This document shows, one piece after another, positions 14,252 to 25,606 of a stretch of DNA of 64,000 nucleotides. The position numbers were made by a program, and so were the translations under genes. Every line of letters begins with the position of its first letter. Within the stretch, counting starts at the first letter, position 1. The notes under the pieces were generated by a model, which did no database searches, was not told where the DNA came from, and worked only from the letters and a program-made list of their open reading frames with translations. The stretch is from Pratylenchus scribneri (lineage: Eukaryota > Nematoda > Chromadorea > Rhabditida > Pratylenchidae), in assembly GCA_030063045.1 (NCBI GenBank), contig JAQSEB010000038.1, positions 186,001 to 250,000 of the forward strand, given 5' to 3'.

Positions 14252-14329
14252 TTAATTTAATTTGTGCTGCTTCATATTATCACTTGGACAAACATGACCA
14301 CAACCTGGATGAACACATTTTTTTATCCG
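14252..14329 (-). CDS. Candidate exon with C2H2-zinc-finger-like peptide
   Basis: The minus strand, after GACAAAAG, reads RIKKCVHPGCGHVCPSDNMK, then QHKLN and TAA. It has CX4C followed by SDNMKQH, close to the SDNLKRH helix of canonical C2H2 fingers, although the C-to-H spacing is 11, one short of the canonical 12, and a second His is not seen before the stop. A 47-codon plus-strand frame overlaps it. Reading it as a finger fragment of a transcription-factor gene or relic is inference from motif shape only. Confidence 0.3.
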   Translation of the reverse strand, partial: RIKKCVHPGCGHVCPSDNMKQHKLN

Positions 14330-15730
14330 CTTTTGTCAACTTTTTTGCGTACATCTTCGAATGCAATGAATATTTTTTTAATGTAAATATATTTTCTCTT
14401 CATTTCTTTTAAAATTATAATAAAATTTTTTTAATTAAATTAATTTCAATAATGGAAGAATGATTCTTTTTGTATTTTTAAATTTATTAATTATTTTTAT
14501 AAATTAATTTTTTATTATTTAATTGAAATTTGCAGAAAAATTGCATCTTCCATATTTTTTTTAATTATTTTAAATAATATCATATTGTTTAAATTAAAAT
14601 AATTTTGATTTTCATCTAATAAATGTTAATTTTTTATAATTTTATAAAAAATTTGTCAATTTTTTGAAATTTTTATTCAAATCATTTTTCAAGCTTATTA
14701 AAAAATGAATTTTAATTATTTATATCACTTCAAACGGTTTTTTCAAATTCTTTAAAATAGAAAAATTTTTGCTGATAATTTTTTACATTTTGTTTTAGTT
14801 TTTTTTAATCTTGTAATTAATTTATTTAACTTTATAAATAAATTTTTTAACTTTATAACTTAATTCTCAAAATATAATCAAATATTTATTTGCTTTCTAA
14901 TTTTATATTATAATTTATTATAAAAGCAAAATTTGCAACATTGTGCATAAGTTGCATAGCAAAGAAATTCTTTGATTTTGTTGGCTTTTTAATTATAATT
15001 TCTTTTTCGAATTGTAATTGAGCTTAATAAAATTAAATATTTATTAGAATTATTAATCTTTTTATAATTTCTAAATTTTCTTTGACAATTTTTTTATAAT
15101 TATTATCTCAATAAATTTTTTACATAATTTCTAAATATTATAATATTAATTTTCCATATTTTTTCTTACTTTTCTTCATTTTTATTTAAATATTTATTTC
15201 GCTTATTAAATTTTATATTAGAAATTTTAATTAAATTTAAAATTTTTAAATTTTATTTTAAATAAACTTATTTGCATATTTTGAAATAATCATTTATTCT
15301 CTATCCAAATATTCACCCGATACATAAGAATTTAACGCAAAATAATTTTCATTAAATATTAGCATTAAATTAAGCAAAAATAATTAATTTTTTAACAAAT
15401 TTTTGTTTTATAATTATATTATTAAAAATTACTTCAATATTAAATATTAACTATTATGAATAATTTACTCTGAATTTGTATTTCCTTATAAACTTATTAA
15501 AAAATGTTTTATAATTTAAAAAAAATTTATGTCTTCTTATTTTATATATAATTTTCATTTATATTTTGAATAAATTTAAATTTTTTTTCAAATAGAATAT
15601 ATTATATAGATGATTAAATGTTCTTAAACATTATTATTTTAAAATTTTTTCTTATACTGCATTCTTTTAATTCTATATAAAATAATGACTTGAACCAAAT
15701 ATGAAAATAATCTCTACAATTACAAAATAG

Positions 15731-15793
15731 CTCGTTAAACTTCCACTAGAGATTTTAAGAAAGAGGTTAGAGCGCGATAAAAAATTCGATATA
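15731..15793 (+). CDS. Candidate short exon, plus strand
   Basis: After ACAAAATAG the plus strand reads LVKLPLEILRKRLERDKKFD, an amphipathic basic helix, before a stop. An internal donor-like GTTAGA follows AAGAG. A possible 22-nt minus exon (WKFNELF) overlaps. The strand is unresolved, so this is kept only as a candidate. Confidence 0.15.
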
Positions 15794-16583
15794 TAAAAAT
15801 AGAGTGGATATTTTGTGAAGACTTTTGTCAAATCACTTTAAAAAGATTGAAAATTATCCATTCCTACAATGAATACAACTGTCATATTTTTGGTTTTTTT
15901 TATATTTTTATTTCGTATTTTTTCATTTTTTATTTGTATATATATATTTAATCATGATTGAATATATTGCTATTATTTTTTTATTATAGATTATTATTTT
16001 ATTCTCTTATCATGCATTTCAAAATCTCTAATTATTTATCAATATATTTCATCAGCATTATACATCAAAGGAAAAAAAGAGATTTAATTTTCTTCTACAA
16101 TTGCATAATGTAAAAATATAAAAAATATTTCATATTTAATTTGTATTCTAAATTGCCGATCTTTTAATATTATCGTAGATATTTTCGATATTTATTGATT
16201 CAATTAGAGTTTTAAATAATTGTCAAATATTTTACACTATTTTTGTTTACTTTATTAGGAGTTAGGTATTTCCGGAAATAAGCATTGTTTAGACATTTTA
16301 GTTATTCTGATGAATTTTGATCTTAGATGTAAACTTAAATTTTTGAAAACAAAGCCAAATTCTTTACTAGATAATTTTAAATAATTTTTAAAATAATTAT
16401 AATTTTCATTTTTTTTAATTTACTCTACAATGCTGTTTTTGCTAATATTATTAAGAGTTATTTTAAAATAATTTGTTAAAAAATATTCAAATTAATGCAA
16501 AAATATTTTTATATCAATAATTGGCAAAGAATTTAATTATACTTATTTTATTAATATGTTTAATTATTCTTTAATTATATGCA

Positions 16584-16660
16584 TTTATATAATATTAAAA
16601 AAAACTTGAGTTACGTTAATTTTTTCAAAAATATGGCTTTCTAGCTGGCCGTTTTCCGAG
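16584..16660. repeat. Dispersed repeat copy 1
   Basis: An A-run followed by ACTTGAGTTACGTTAATTTT and, further on, TCTAGCTGGCCGTTTT. The same order, slightly diverged, recurs at 59526-59600 inside an intron of the nuclease gene. Two copies about 43 kb apart show a dispersed family and link the AT desert and the gene-bearing part to one genome. Confidence 0.6.
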
Positions 16661-16944
16661 ATCTTTTTTTTAAAAGTTTCATATTTCGGTGGCACATATC
16701 AAATAAATACCTTTTTCCCAAAAAACCCAACCGGTTTCGAGTTATTAGCCAAAAACTGTTCAAAAAATTAGAACTTTTTCGGTTTGCCCAGGTAAAATTT
16801 TTTTCCTTTTGATTTTTGGGTTTTGGGCCTGGAGAAAGGGCACTCCGCATGAATGTCAGCTTTCGATTAATATATGGTTTATGGGGTCTAAACTCAAAAC
16901 CCTTGGCCCTAGAAGCCGGCAAATGGGGCCAAGTCGGCACTTTT

Positions 16945-17015
16945 TCCTTTGTGGCCGATTTGGTAAGAGGGAGGAGTTGAACGGAGGTCGAGGGTTCGAA
17001 TCCCCCCATGGGCAG
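16945..17015 (+). ncRNA. tRNA-like Pol III promoter (SINE-like)
   Basis: An A-box-like TGGCCGATTTGG (16952-16963) is followed 28 nt later by a perfect B-box-like GGTTCGAATCC inside GGGTTCGAATCCC (16992-17004) with a T-loop and T-stem. The expected acceptor stem is absent: the 3' CATGGGC finds no partner upstream of the A box, so it is not a working tRNA. A tRNA-derived SINE head or decayed tRNA fits. Confidence 0.35.
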
Positions 17016-17227
17016 ATAATTTTTTTTCGATGATGGGGATCATGAATTTGGGGTTTATTTTGAAAATTAAACCGGTTTAAATTTTTAAACCGGTTGTGCG
17101 CGAGTTGAATTTTGATTAGAAAAATGCGGAATGGATTCTAATATGAAATATAACCGTTCTAGGAATCTTTTAAAGCGCGATAGCGCTTTCTTTCTACCGT
17201 CCCACGTATTCCTTCCGTCAGCCCCTT

Positions 17228-17258
17228 AAGAACCAGCGGGCTTGCCCCGCTGGTTCTT
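17228..17258. repeat. 13-bp perfect hairpin
   Basis: AAGAACCAGCGGG and its exact complement CCCGCTGGTTCTT are separated by CTTGC. A perfect GC-rich stem of this length is striking in such AT-rich DNA. It lies at the right edge of the GC island and may be the element's terminal structure. Confidence 0.85.
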
Positions 17259-19939
17259 TACATATATAATTTTATTTATTCTAATTATTTATTTTCAAAT
17301 ATAATTTATTCCTCATATTTTCCGAAATATTTTAAATTATTTCTTCAAACAAGCCAGAAGATCATTGCGATTATTATAAAAATCGTATCTGATGGCGCAG
17401 ACTATTCAAAAATAATGGTAGATAAATCTATAAAAATTTGTAAACATTTTTATTTTTATTATTGTATAATTTCAAAATAATTTTAAAATAATTATATTTA
17501 CTAAATTTTTTTAAATATATTTTTTTTTATTAAATATATATATATAAATGGTTTATTTAATTCATTTTATTTTACTCTCCCTTCTAAATTTTTTTATGAA
17601 TATAATAAATTAAATGTCAACCTAAATGATATTCTCATTGTATCCAATTAATAATTATTATTTGTTTTTAAATAAATTTTTTAGCACAATAACTCTTATT
17701 TTATTCTTTTAATTTATTTTTTTTAAGAATTCTCTAAATAATTACAAATAAGATCAGTACTGATTTCATTTAATAGTCAAATATATAGAATCAATTCATC
17801 TTATTATCAAATTGTTTTTTTTAATTTATTTGCTTTTTAGGCTTCCAATAATTTATTCAATTTTTGTTTCGAGAAATAGTTAGTTCACTCAAATCTCGCC
17901 TTCACAAGCAAATTTTTTAAATTAATATAAAATTTCTAAATTCTTTTTTTTTCTCAAGATTTATTATTGATATCATTATTATATTAATTTCGTCAATTAT
18001 CTTACAAAAGATTTCTTTCTATTTAATATATGTCTATTCTAAATTTTTTTATTTTAGTAATGATTATTTTATAATTATAAAAATTCATTCCATTTATAAA
18101 ATATATTTATATAAAATTAATATCTTATGTAAGAATGTGATAAATAATTTTTTGAAAAATTAGGCCTCGTCCATTTTTTTCATAATTAATTTGATTGTTT
18201 TGTCATAATTAGAAGAATAAAACAGTCAAATATAGAATTTTTTTTATATATTTCGTTACTTGAAAGAAATGCTAAGTTAAAAATTAACCTTGATATTTTA
18301 AATTTAATTTATTTATCATGTAAAATATAATAATCTTTTGAAATAATATTGATTAAATTATTTATTCTATAATTTTCTTTCTCTATATTTAAAAAAATAA
18401 TTATCTTTAAATTTACATATCTTTTCCTTTGTAAATATTTGGATATTTTCAGGAAATATTAATTATTTTACCTGTTGTAATAATTTTATTAATTTAACTA
18501 ATATGATCATAATTAAGTGTCAACGTTTAATAATTAATTATTTTTCCTTGGATCTATATTTTATATATGACATAAATAAATCAAATCATTGAAAATTTCT
18601 TTATTTGCCAAATAATTGAATGAAGTTTAATTTTATTTATGGCAGAATAATTCATCTCGTCATATTTTGTTTAAATGATAATTTTTATTTTAAATCAGAA
18701 GATATAATAAAAAATTTATTTATATATATAATACATCAACCTTCAAATATAAATAATTCGATTAATATTTATTTTCAATCCTTTAAAACATTCTATAATT
18801 AATTATCTTCGAGATTTATGAAGGCAATAATAATTACATTAGATTGATTTTTTAATCAAATTTATAAATGAATAATAGTTTATAATTTTATTGATGCTAA
18901 TGCATTTCTATTTATTAAAAGATTCTGCTCTCTCAGCCATATTTCATCAATTTCCATATCCATTTCCAATTAATTTTTAATCAATCTTCCGAAAAATATT
19001 TTGTTTATAATTTGAAGACGAATCTTCGGAAAATATTGCCGTGAATAAAATTTTTATTTTATATCGATTTTATTGTAATAAATTAATAATTTTTATTTAT
19101 TAAACATCCAATATTATTCCATTTTTTGATCACTTCATTTCATTTATTTCAATATCAAAATTAAGATCTGGGTTTATATTTATATTTTATAATTACTTAA
19201 TTAAATCATTATATATATTTACAATCTTTTAAATATAATTTTAAATAATTATTCTAATATATCTCTTCTATTTTTTCAATTCATAGTTGTTGACGAATTT
19301 ATTGATGAAATTATTGCAGCAATGTTATTTTTATAATTAATAATTTAATTTTTATCAATTACATTGTTAAAAACAGACATCGTAATAATTGTAATCGGCA
19401 ATATCAAATAAAAGATTTATTTTTACAATTTATTTCCAGAATTATCATCATTTCAAAATTTAATAAGAGTTATATAATAAATGGCCATGGTATTATTATC
19501 TTACACCTCATGGTTTATACTTTTATAATATAACATTCTAATATTATTGAATTAACAATTTAATTTTAATTTTCGACAATTTTATTTAATAATATATTAC
19601 ATTTATTTTTACATAATTTTTAGTCAGATTTTTAATATTTTTATTTTATAAATTTCCTCCGATGAAGACGATATTAGACTATAATGTCAGTGTGTAAGCT
19701 TTAATAATTAAATAAATTTTACATTTATATCATATAAATCTATATTTAAATATTATAAATTTTTGTTTAAATTTACACTTCCACAATTAAATTTTAATTT
19801 TATAATATATTCGCTTTATTTATTAATCATAGTTATTCGGCATATTTGATTTAATGCTGTTCAAATAATCAATATATAATTCTTTCTCTTTAATGCTTAC
19901 AGAATTTTCAATATTATATCTTCTCATCTAATTCATTTC

Positions 19940-22503
19940 TTCAATATATATTTATAAATCGCTTTATCATTTAATTCATACTTCAATATATAATCATTTT
20001 TATTTTCATATTTGCAATATATATTTATAAATCGTTTTATCATTTAATTCATACTTCATTATATAATTATTTTTTATTTAATTGCATATCTGCAATATAT
20101 ATTTATAACTCGTTTTATCATTTAATTCATACTTCAATATATAATTATTTTTATTTAATTGCATATTTGCAATATATATTTATAACTCGTTTTATCATTT
20201 AATTCATACTTCAATATATAATTATTTTTATTTAATTGCATATTTGCAATATATATTTATAAATCGTTTTATCATTTAATTCATACTTCAATATATAATT
20301 ATTTTTTATTTAATTGCATATTTGCAATATATATTTATAAATCGTTTTATCATTTAATTCATACTTCAATATATAATTACTTTTTATTTAATTGCATATT
20401 TGCAATATATATTTATAAATCGTTTTATCATTTAATTCATACTTCAATATATAATTATTTTTATTTAATTGCATATTTGCAATATATATTTATAAATCGT
20501 TTTATCATTTAATTTACTTCATTATATAATTATTTTTTATTTAATTGCATATTTGCAATATATATTTATAACTCGTTTTATCATTTAATTCATACTTCAA
20601 TATATAATTACTTTTTATTTAATTGCATATTTGCAATATATATTTATAAATCGTTTTATCATTTAATTCATACTTCAATATATAATTATTTTTATTTAAT
20701 TGCATATTTGCAATATATATTTATAAATCGTTTTATCATTTAATTTACTTCATTATATAATTATTTTTTATTTAATTGCATATTTGCAATATATATTTAT
20801 AACTCGTTTTATCATTTAATTCATACTTCAATATATAATTATTTTTATTTAATTGCATATTTGCAATATATATTTATAAATCGTTTTATCATTTAATTCA
20901 TACTTCAATATATAATTATTTTTATTTAATTGCATATTTGCAATATATATTTATAAATCGTTTTATCATTTAATTCATACTTCAATATATAATTACTTTT
21001 TATTTAATTGCATATTTGCAATATATATTTATAAATCGTTTTATCATTTAATTCATACTTCATTATATAATTATTTTTTATTTAATTGCATATCTGCAAT
21101 ATATATTTATAACTCGTTTTATCATTTAATTCATACTTCAATATATAATTATTTTTATTTAATTGCATATTTGCAATATATATTTATAACTCGTTTTATC
21201 ATTTAATTCATACTTCAATATATAATTATTTTTATTTAATTGCATATTTGCAATATATATTTATAAATCGTTTTATCATTTAATTCATACTTCAATATAT
21301 AATTATTTTTTATTTAATTGCATATTTGCAATATATATTTATAAATCGTTTTATCATTTAATTCATACTTCAATATATAATTACTTTTTATTTAATTGCA
21401 TATTTGCAATATATATTTATAAATCGTTTTATCATTTAATTCATACTTCAATATATAATTATTTTTATTTAATTGCATATTTGCAATATATATTTATAAA
21501 TCGTTTTATCATTTAATTTACTTCATTATATAATTATTTTTTATTTAATTGCATATTTGCAATATATATTTATAACTCGTTTTATCATTTAATTCATACT
21601 TCAATATATAATTACTTTTTATTTAATTGCATATTTGCAATATATATTTATAAATCGTTTTATCATTTAATTCATACTTCAATATATAATTATTTTTATT
21701 TAATTGCATATTTGCAATATATATTTATAAATCGTTTTATCATTTAATTTACTTCATTATATAATTATTTTTTATTTAATTGCATATTTGCAATATATAT
21801 TTATAACTCGTTTTATCATTTAATTCATACTTCAATATATAATTATTTTTATTTAATTGCATATTTGCAATATATATTTATAAATCGTTTTATCATTTAA
21901 TTCATACTTCAATATATAATTATTTTTATTTAATTGCATATTTGCAATATATATTTATAAATCGTTTTATCATTTAATTCATACTTCAATATATAATTAC
22001 TTTTTATTTAATTGCATATTTGCAATATATATTTATAAATCGTTTTATCATTTAATTCATACTTCAATATATAATTATTTTTATTTAATTGCATATTTGC
22101 AATATATATTTATAAATCGTTTTATCATTTAATTCATACTTCATTATATAATTATTTTTTATTTAATTGCATATTTGCAATATATATTTATAACTCGTTT
22201 TATCATTTAATTCATACTTCAATATATAATTATTTTTATTTAATTGCATATTTGCAATATATATTTATAAATCGTTTTATCATTTAATTCATACTTCATT
22301 ATATAATTACTTTTTATTTAATTGCATATTTGCAATATATATTTATAAATCGTTTTATCATTTAATTCATACTTCAATATATAATTATTTTTTATTTAAT
22401 TGCATATGTGCAATATATATTTATAAATCGCTTTATCATTTAATTCATACTTCAATATATAATTATTTTTATTTAATTGCATATTTGCAATATATATTTA
22501 TAA
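19940..22503. repeat. 77-bp satellite array with higher-order structure
   Basis: About 33 tandem copies of a 76-78 bp monomer containing ATTTGCAATATATATTTATA, TCGTTTTATCATTTAATTC and ATACTTCAATATATAATT. Monomers differ by a few diagnostic changes: AACTCG or AAATCG, TTTACTTCATTATA or TCATACTTCAATATA, GCATATCTGC or GCATATTTGC. The rare ATATCTG variant is at about 20.086 and 21.091 kb, and the AATTTACTTC variant at 20511 and 21515, giving a second-level period of about 1,005 bp (13 monomers). First and last monomers are the most diverged, as expected at array edges. No coding frame inside. Confidence 0.95.
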
Positions 22504-23064
22504 TCAATTAATTCGATAGCTTCTTATTTTAAGATTTTTGTTAATTATTTTTAAAATTAAAATTTTCCATTTGACTTTGCAGTAAAGCCCCATGCCGCCT
22601 CATTTCATTCACCCCTGCATTTCACTTGTCTCACACCGGAGTGCCCTCCTAATGCTGCCATGCTGCCACTGGTTATAAAATTACAAATAAATAGAAAATG
22701 AAATTTAATTAAATACTTTTATGATTAGTTGGCAAATTTTTAGGTTTTGAGCTATTTTTTGCATCAGATTTGATGAGAAATCCACATAAATGATTTTTTT
22801 TATTTCATTTTTTGACAAAATTTTTTTGACCAATTTTACCTATTTTGGTACTTTTTAAGGGAAATTTTTATGTTAAAAATGCCATAAAATCGAAAATTAC
22901 CTTTTTAGGGGGATTTTGAAACTTATTTTTGGCAAATTTTTCGAAAAAAACACCTTTTGCGACCTAAAAATCTGCCCCCTACCTAGGATATTTAAATAAC
23001 AAAAAAGTTAAAAAAATTAATAGAAAATCAAATGCGAAAATATTTTTCTTAAATTTTTAAAATT
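22504..23064. other. Spacer with GC-rich patch
   Basis: Between the satellite and the first coding-looking remnant. A GC-rich patch at 22575-22675 (CCGCCTCATTTCATTCACCC and neighbours) has a short open minus frame beginning MAALGGHSGVRQVKCRGE but no clear splice boundaries. The rest is AT-rich with no recognised gene. Confidence 0.4.
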
Positions 23065-23304
23065 TTATTGGCATATTTTAACCTTTTTGCCACTTTTCAT
23101 TGTTCTTTGCGCTATATCCTTGGGCCAGCGCAATTCCCAAACATTCTTCCCATTCAACAAAAGAGCATGTTTGAAACTATCTAGAAATTTGGGATGACGA
23201 TGTATAAATTTTAATAATGATTGGGCATTTTTTAATTTTGGTTGAAATGATTGAACATTGAGAAAATAAAAATGAAAATTTGAAGGGGAGACGAATGATT
23301 GATG
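23065..23304 (-). pseudogene. Coding-looking fragment, possible exon or relic
   Basis: A minus-strand frame of about 80 codons without an early ATG reads KNAQSLLKFIHRHPKFLDSF, then KHALLLNGKNVWELRWPKDI, then AQRTMKSGKK, followed by a GTTAAA donor-like site and a stop at 23065. Composition and the Trp/Lys/Glu pattern look like genuine protein. No family recognised. No acceptor was found close upstream, so it is either a relic or an exon with a boundary I cannot place. The right end overlaps the first copy of the duplicated repeat below. A second remnant with the same orientation lies at 25607-25852. Confidence 0.4.
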
Positions 23305-23800
23305 TTATCTCTGGGAAATTGCACGGCACAAATTTTTGTCTGTGGCATCATTATTCATTTTTTCTTAAAAAATGGACAGATAATGATTTGCTCTGAGCAA
23401 TTTCCCAGAGAGCTCATCAATCATTTTTATTTATTGTCATTATTTCCTCTATCCTTTCCATTTTTGAATGCCTCTCTGAGAAATTGCCTTGGGGAAATTT
23501 ATTTTTATTGTCCATAAAATTTATAAATGCACTCGGTTTTTGTTGGAATTCGATAAGAATATATCCGAAATTATTACAATTTTATTGGCATAGATTTTTG
23601 CCAAAAAGCCCGATTTCGATGTATTTATCATATCATAATTTTTTTATCCCAATCAGACCATAACATGGTCAAAAATAAGGTCAATATTTAATCAAAAATA
23701 ATTTATTAAACAAAATTGATATGCAAATTAAGTTCCATTATTTCTTCATTTATGTATATTGAAGTTGGGGTAGTTAATTTTGTTGAAAATTTTTAGGTCA
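23290..23800. repeat. Diverged tandem duplication, copy 1
   Basis: Homologous along its length to 24160-24680, offset about 870 bp: shared blocks include CATCAATCATTTTTATTTAT, CCATTTTTGAATGCC, AGAAATTGCC and TTTATTAAACAAA-like tracts in the same order. Internally CTCTGGGAAATTGC (23310-23323) and GCAATTTCCCAGAG (23398-23411) form an inverted pair. Many substitutions, so old. The plus-strand 72-codon frame here is not considered coding. Confidence 0.65.
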
Positions 23801-24159
23801 TTCTTTTTTTCCTAATATTTCAAAGAATAACTATTTTGGAAAGTAACAAAAACAAAGCTCAAAATGTACTTCATAACCACATTTTTTAAAAAATTTTAAT
23901 TTAGCTTTAAATATTTATTTTTCTTTAATATTCATAAAAATTCAGTATTAGAAAAATCCGCATATTTTTAAGTTATTAAAAATTGGAAAAACCACCTTTA
24001 AAAAGAGTTGAAAACATTGTAGGCACGAAGCAAAGCACCGGGCCAGCAAGCAGTATCCATTCGTCCAAATCCAAAATCTATAAATTTATAAATTAATTGC
24101 AAAAATTTTAAGAATAAATATGAAAAATATGAATGTAGAAGGGTAAATGTTCGATACGC

Positions 24160-24680
24160 TTAAAAATTGTATGCTGAAAATTCTTTTCTGTGCCATCAAT
24201 GTCCATCCAACAATTTTTTAAAAATGGATGCACAGAAAAGGATTTTCTCAGCAATTTCCCAAAGAGCCCATCAATCATTTTTATTTATTGTCTTTTTCTC
24301 ACCCAATCCTTTTTTTCCATTTTTGAATGCCATTCTGGGAAATTGCCCTTATCGAATTTATTTTTCATTGTTCATAAAAGCTTAAAAAGGCAATCGGTTT
24401 TTTGATGGAATTGAATCTGAGTATATCGAAATAATTACAATTAATTTCCATAATTTTATTGCTGAGAAAATAAAATTGCTGGATTTTGATCTATTTTGTC
24501 AATTCATAATTTTTGGAAATTACTTAATTTACCCAAATGAGAACAATAAAATGGTCACACATATAAATCTAATTTTCATTCAAAAATTAATTATTAAACA
24601 AATTTGATCGGGAAATTTAACTCCATTATTTGTTCATTTATTTGGGTTAGGACTTTATGATAAAACCGATTTATCTTTTG
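24160..24680. repeat. Diverged tandem duplication, copy 2
   Basis: Partner of 23290-23800. It keeps a hairpin at the corresponding place by different bases: CTTTTCTGTG (24184-24193) against CACAGAAAAG (24231-24240), with CCATC/GGATG inside. Frames at 24167-24405 are shadows of the repeat. Confidence 0.65.
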
Positions 24681-24965
24681 ACCATTCTTTTGTCCATAAT
24701 AGCTAAATCAGCAAGTAAATAACAGCTTCGGAAAGCCGTTTAGCCATTTGAAATGCTCAAAAATGTCATCGTTTTTTAATTATATTTTTTGAATGCAAAA
24801 ATCCATAAAATTATGAAAAAATTTTTTAATCCCATTTTTTAATTAAGTAACTTTTTATTTTTAAGGAATTTTAACACTCTCAAATGGCACATTTCTTTTT
24901 CAAATAGATTGTTTTCTTTTTGGGTTATGGACAAAATAATGGCTCTAACATAAATGGTTTTGAAA

Positions 24966-25508
24966 CAGTGTTGCACAAAACGTCCTCGTCTTCGTCCGTC
25001 CTCTCGTCTCGTCCTCGTCTCGTCCCTAGTAAAAACGGACGAGAGGACGGACGAGACACATGGAAAAAAAATAGGGACGGAAGAGTGGACGGACGAGACA
25101 AATTGAAAAAAATAAGGACGGACGAGTGGACGGAGGAGACACATTGAAAAAAAATAAGGACGGACGAGTGGACGGACGAGAGAAAAAAGAAAGAAAAGAC
25201 GAAAGAATAAGAGAAAAAGACAAAGGCAAAGGCAAAAGAAGGTCAATAATAGCGAAAAGGGCATAAAATACATTATAGAAACGAAGAAAGACATAAAAAC
25301 ATCTTCAGGAAGCGAAGTAGGACACAAAATATAACTTCCAGAAACGAAGTAGGTCACTAAAAATTAGGGAAAGACGAGAAAGGACGGACGAATGGACGGA
25401 CGAATAAAAAATTGAAAAAGAAGGGACGGACGAGAGGACGGACGAGCGAAAAATAGAAAAATAGAGGACGGACGAGAGGACGGACGTTTCGAATTTTGTG
25501 CAACACTG
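24966..25508. mobile_element. hAT-type MITE with internal minisatellite
   Basis: 543-bp element with termini CAGTGTTGCACAAAA and the exact inverse TTTTGTGCAACACTG. Both sides carry the identical 8-bp target duplication TTTTGAAA (24958-24965 and 25509-25516), the hallmark of hAT transposition. The interior is a purine-biased minisatellite of GGACGGACGAG units interrupted by AAAAAATAAG-like spacers, with an inverted pyrimidine copy at the left end. No transposase frame; the 172-codon minus and 75-codon plus frames are translations of the repeat. It needed a hAT transposase in trans. Confidence 0.9.
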
Positions 25509-25606
25509 TTTTGAAATTTTCCAAAGATTTGTGCAGAATTATTTTTTAAAAAAATTTCATTCTTCTCTTTTATTATTTTAGCTCGAAACTTTCAAATTCC
25601 TTGGGG

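Larger units (their letters stand above)
16640..17260. repeat. GC-richer repeat island in AT desert
   Basis: About 600 bp whose base composition breaks sharply with both flanks. It starts with the dispersed repeat above. It contains AACCGGTTTAAA-type palindromic pieces at 17069-17096 related to AAACCGGTTTGTAAACCG at 42.42 kb, the tRNA-like boxes and the terminal hairpin described separately. The overlapping frames (minus 16641-17009, plus 16809-17033) show no protein-like features and are not called. Most likely a composite transposable-element insertion. Confidence 0.5.
1..19940. other. AT-rich gene-poor block
   Basis: This stretch is extremely AT-rich, full of A/T homopolymers and TTTA/AATT runs. 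Open frames of 60-70 codons here (for example 10809-11018 and 18620-18802, plus strand) have the composition expected from random AT-rich DNA and are not called. GC-richer islands stand out near 1.65-1.72, 4.6-4.86, 6.33-6.57, 7.14-7.18, 9.0-9.1, 9.39-9.43, 10.9-11.0, 11.23-11.28, 13.68-13.76, 14.25-14.33 and 15.73-15.79 kb. Several carry open frames bounded by splice-like AG and GT; the best are listed separately. The simplest reading is one or more genes with very long AT-rich introns, or relics of such genes. No complete model can be built from sequence alone. Confidence 0.7.

Noticed and set aside
16600..16625. Resemblance of AAACTTGAGTTACGTTAA to the complement of nematode SL1
   Set aside because: Only about nine contiguous matches to the complement of the 22-nt leader, no donor GT in place, no Sm site; coincidence is likely.
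16641..17033. 122-codon minus and 74-codon plus frames
   Set aside because: They lie on a GC-rich repeat island with tRNA-like boxes; composition is repeat-derived and no domain or splice evidence exists.
18620..18802. 60-codon plus frame MKFNFIYGRIIHLVIFCLND...
   Set aside because: Composition expected from random AT-rich sequence, no neighbours or splice signals.
19940..22503. CRISPR-like array
   Set aside because: Units are contiguous 77-bp monomers without unique spacers, so this is a eukaryotic satellite.
24839..25357. 172-codon minus-strand frame, the longest in the window
   Set aside because: It is a translation of the hAT MITE and its GGACGGACGAG repeat (SSVRPLVRPYFF-like repetition), not a protein gene.
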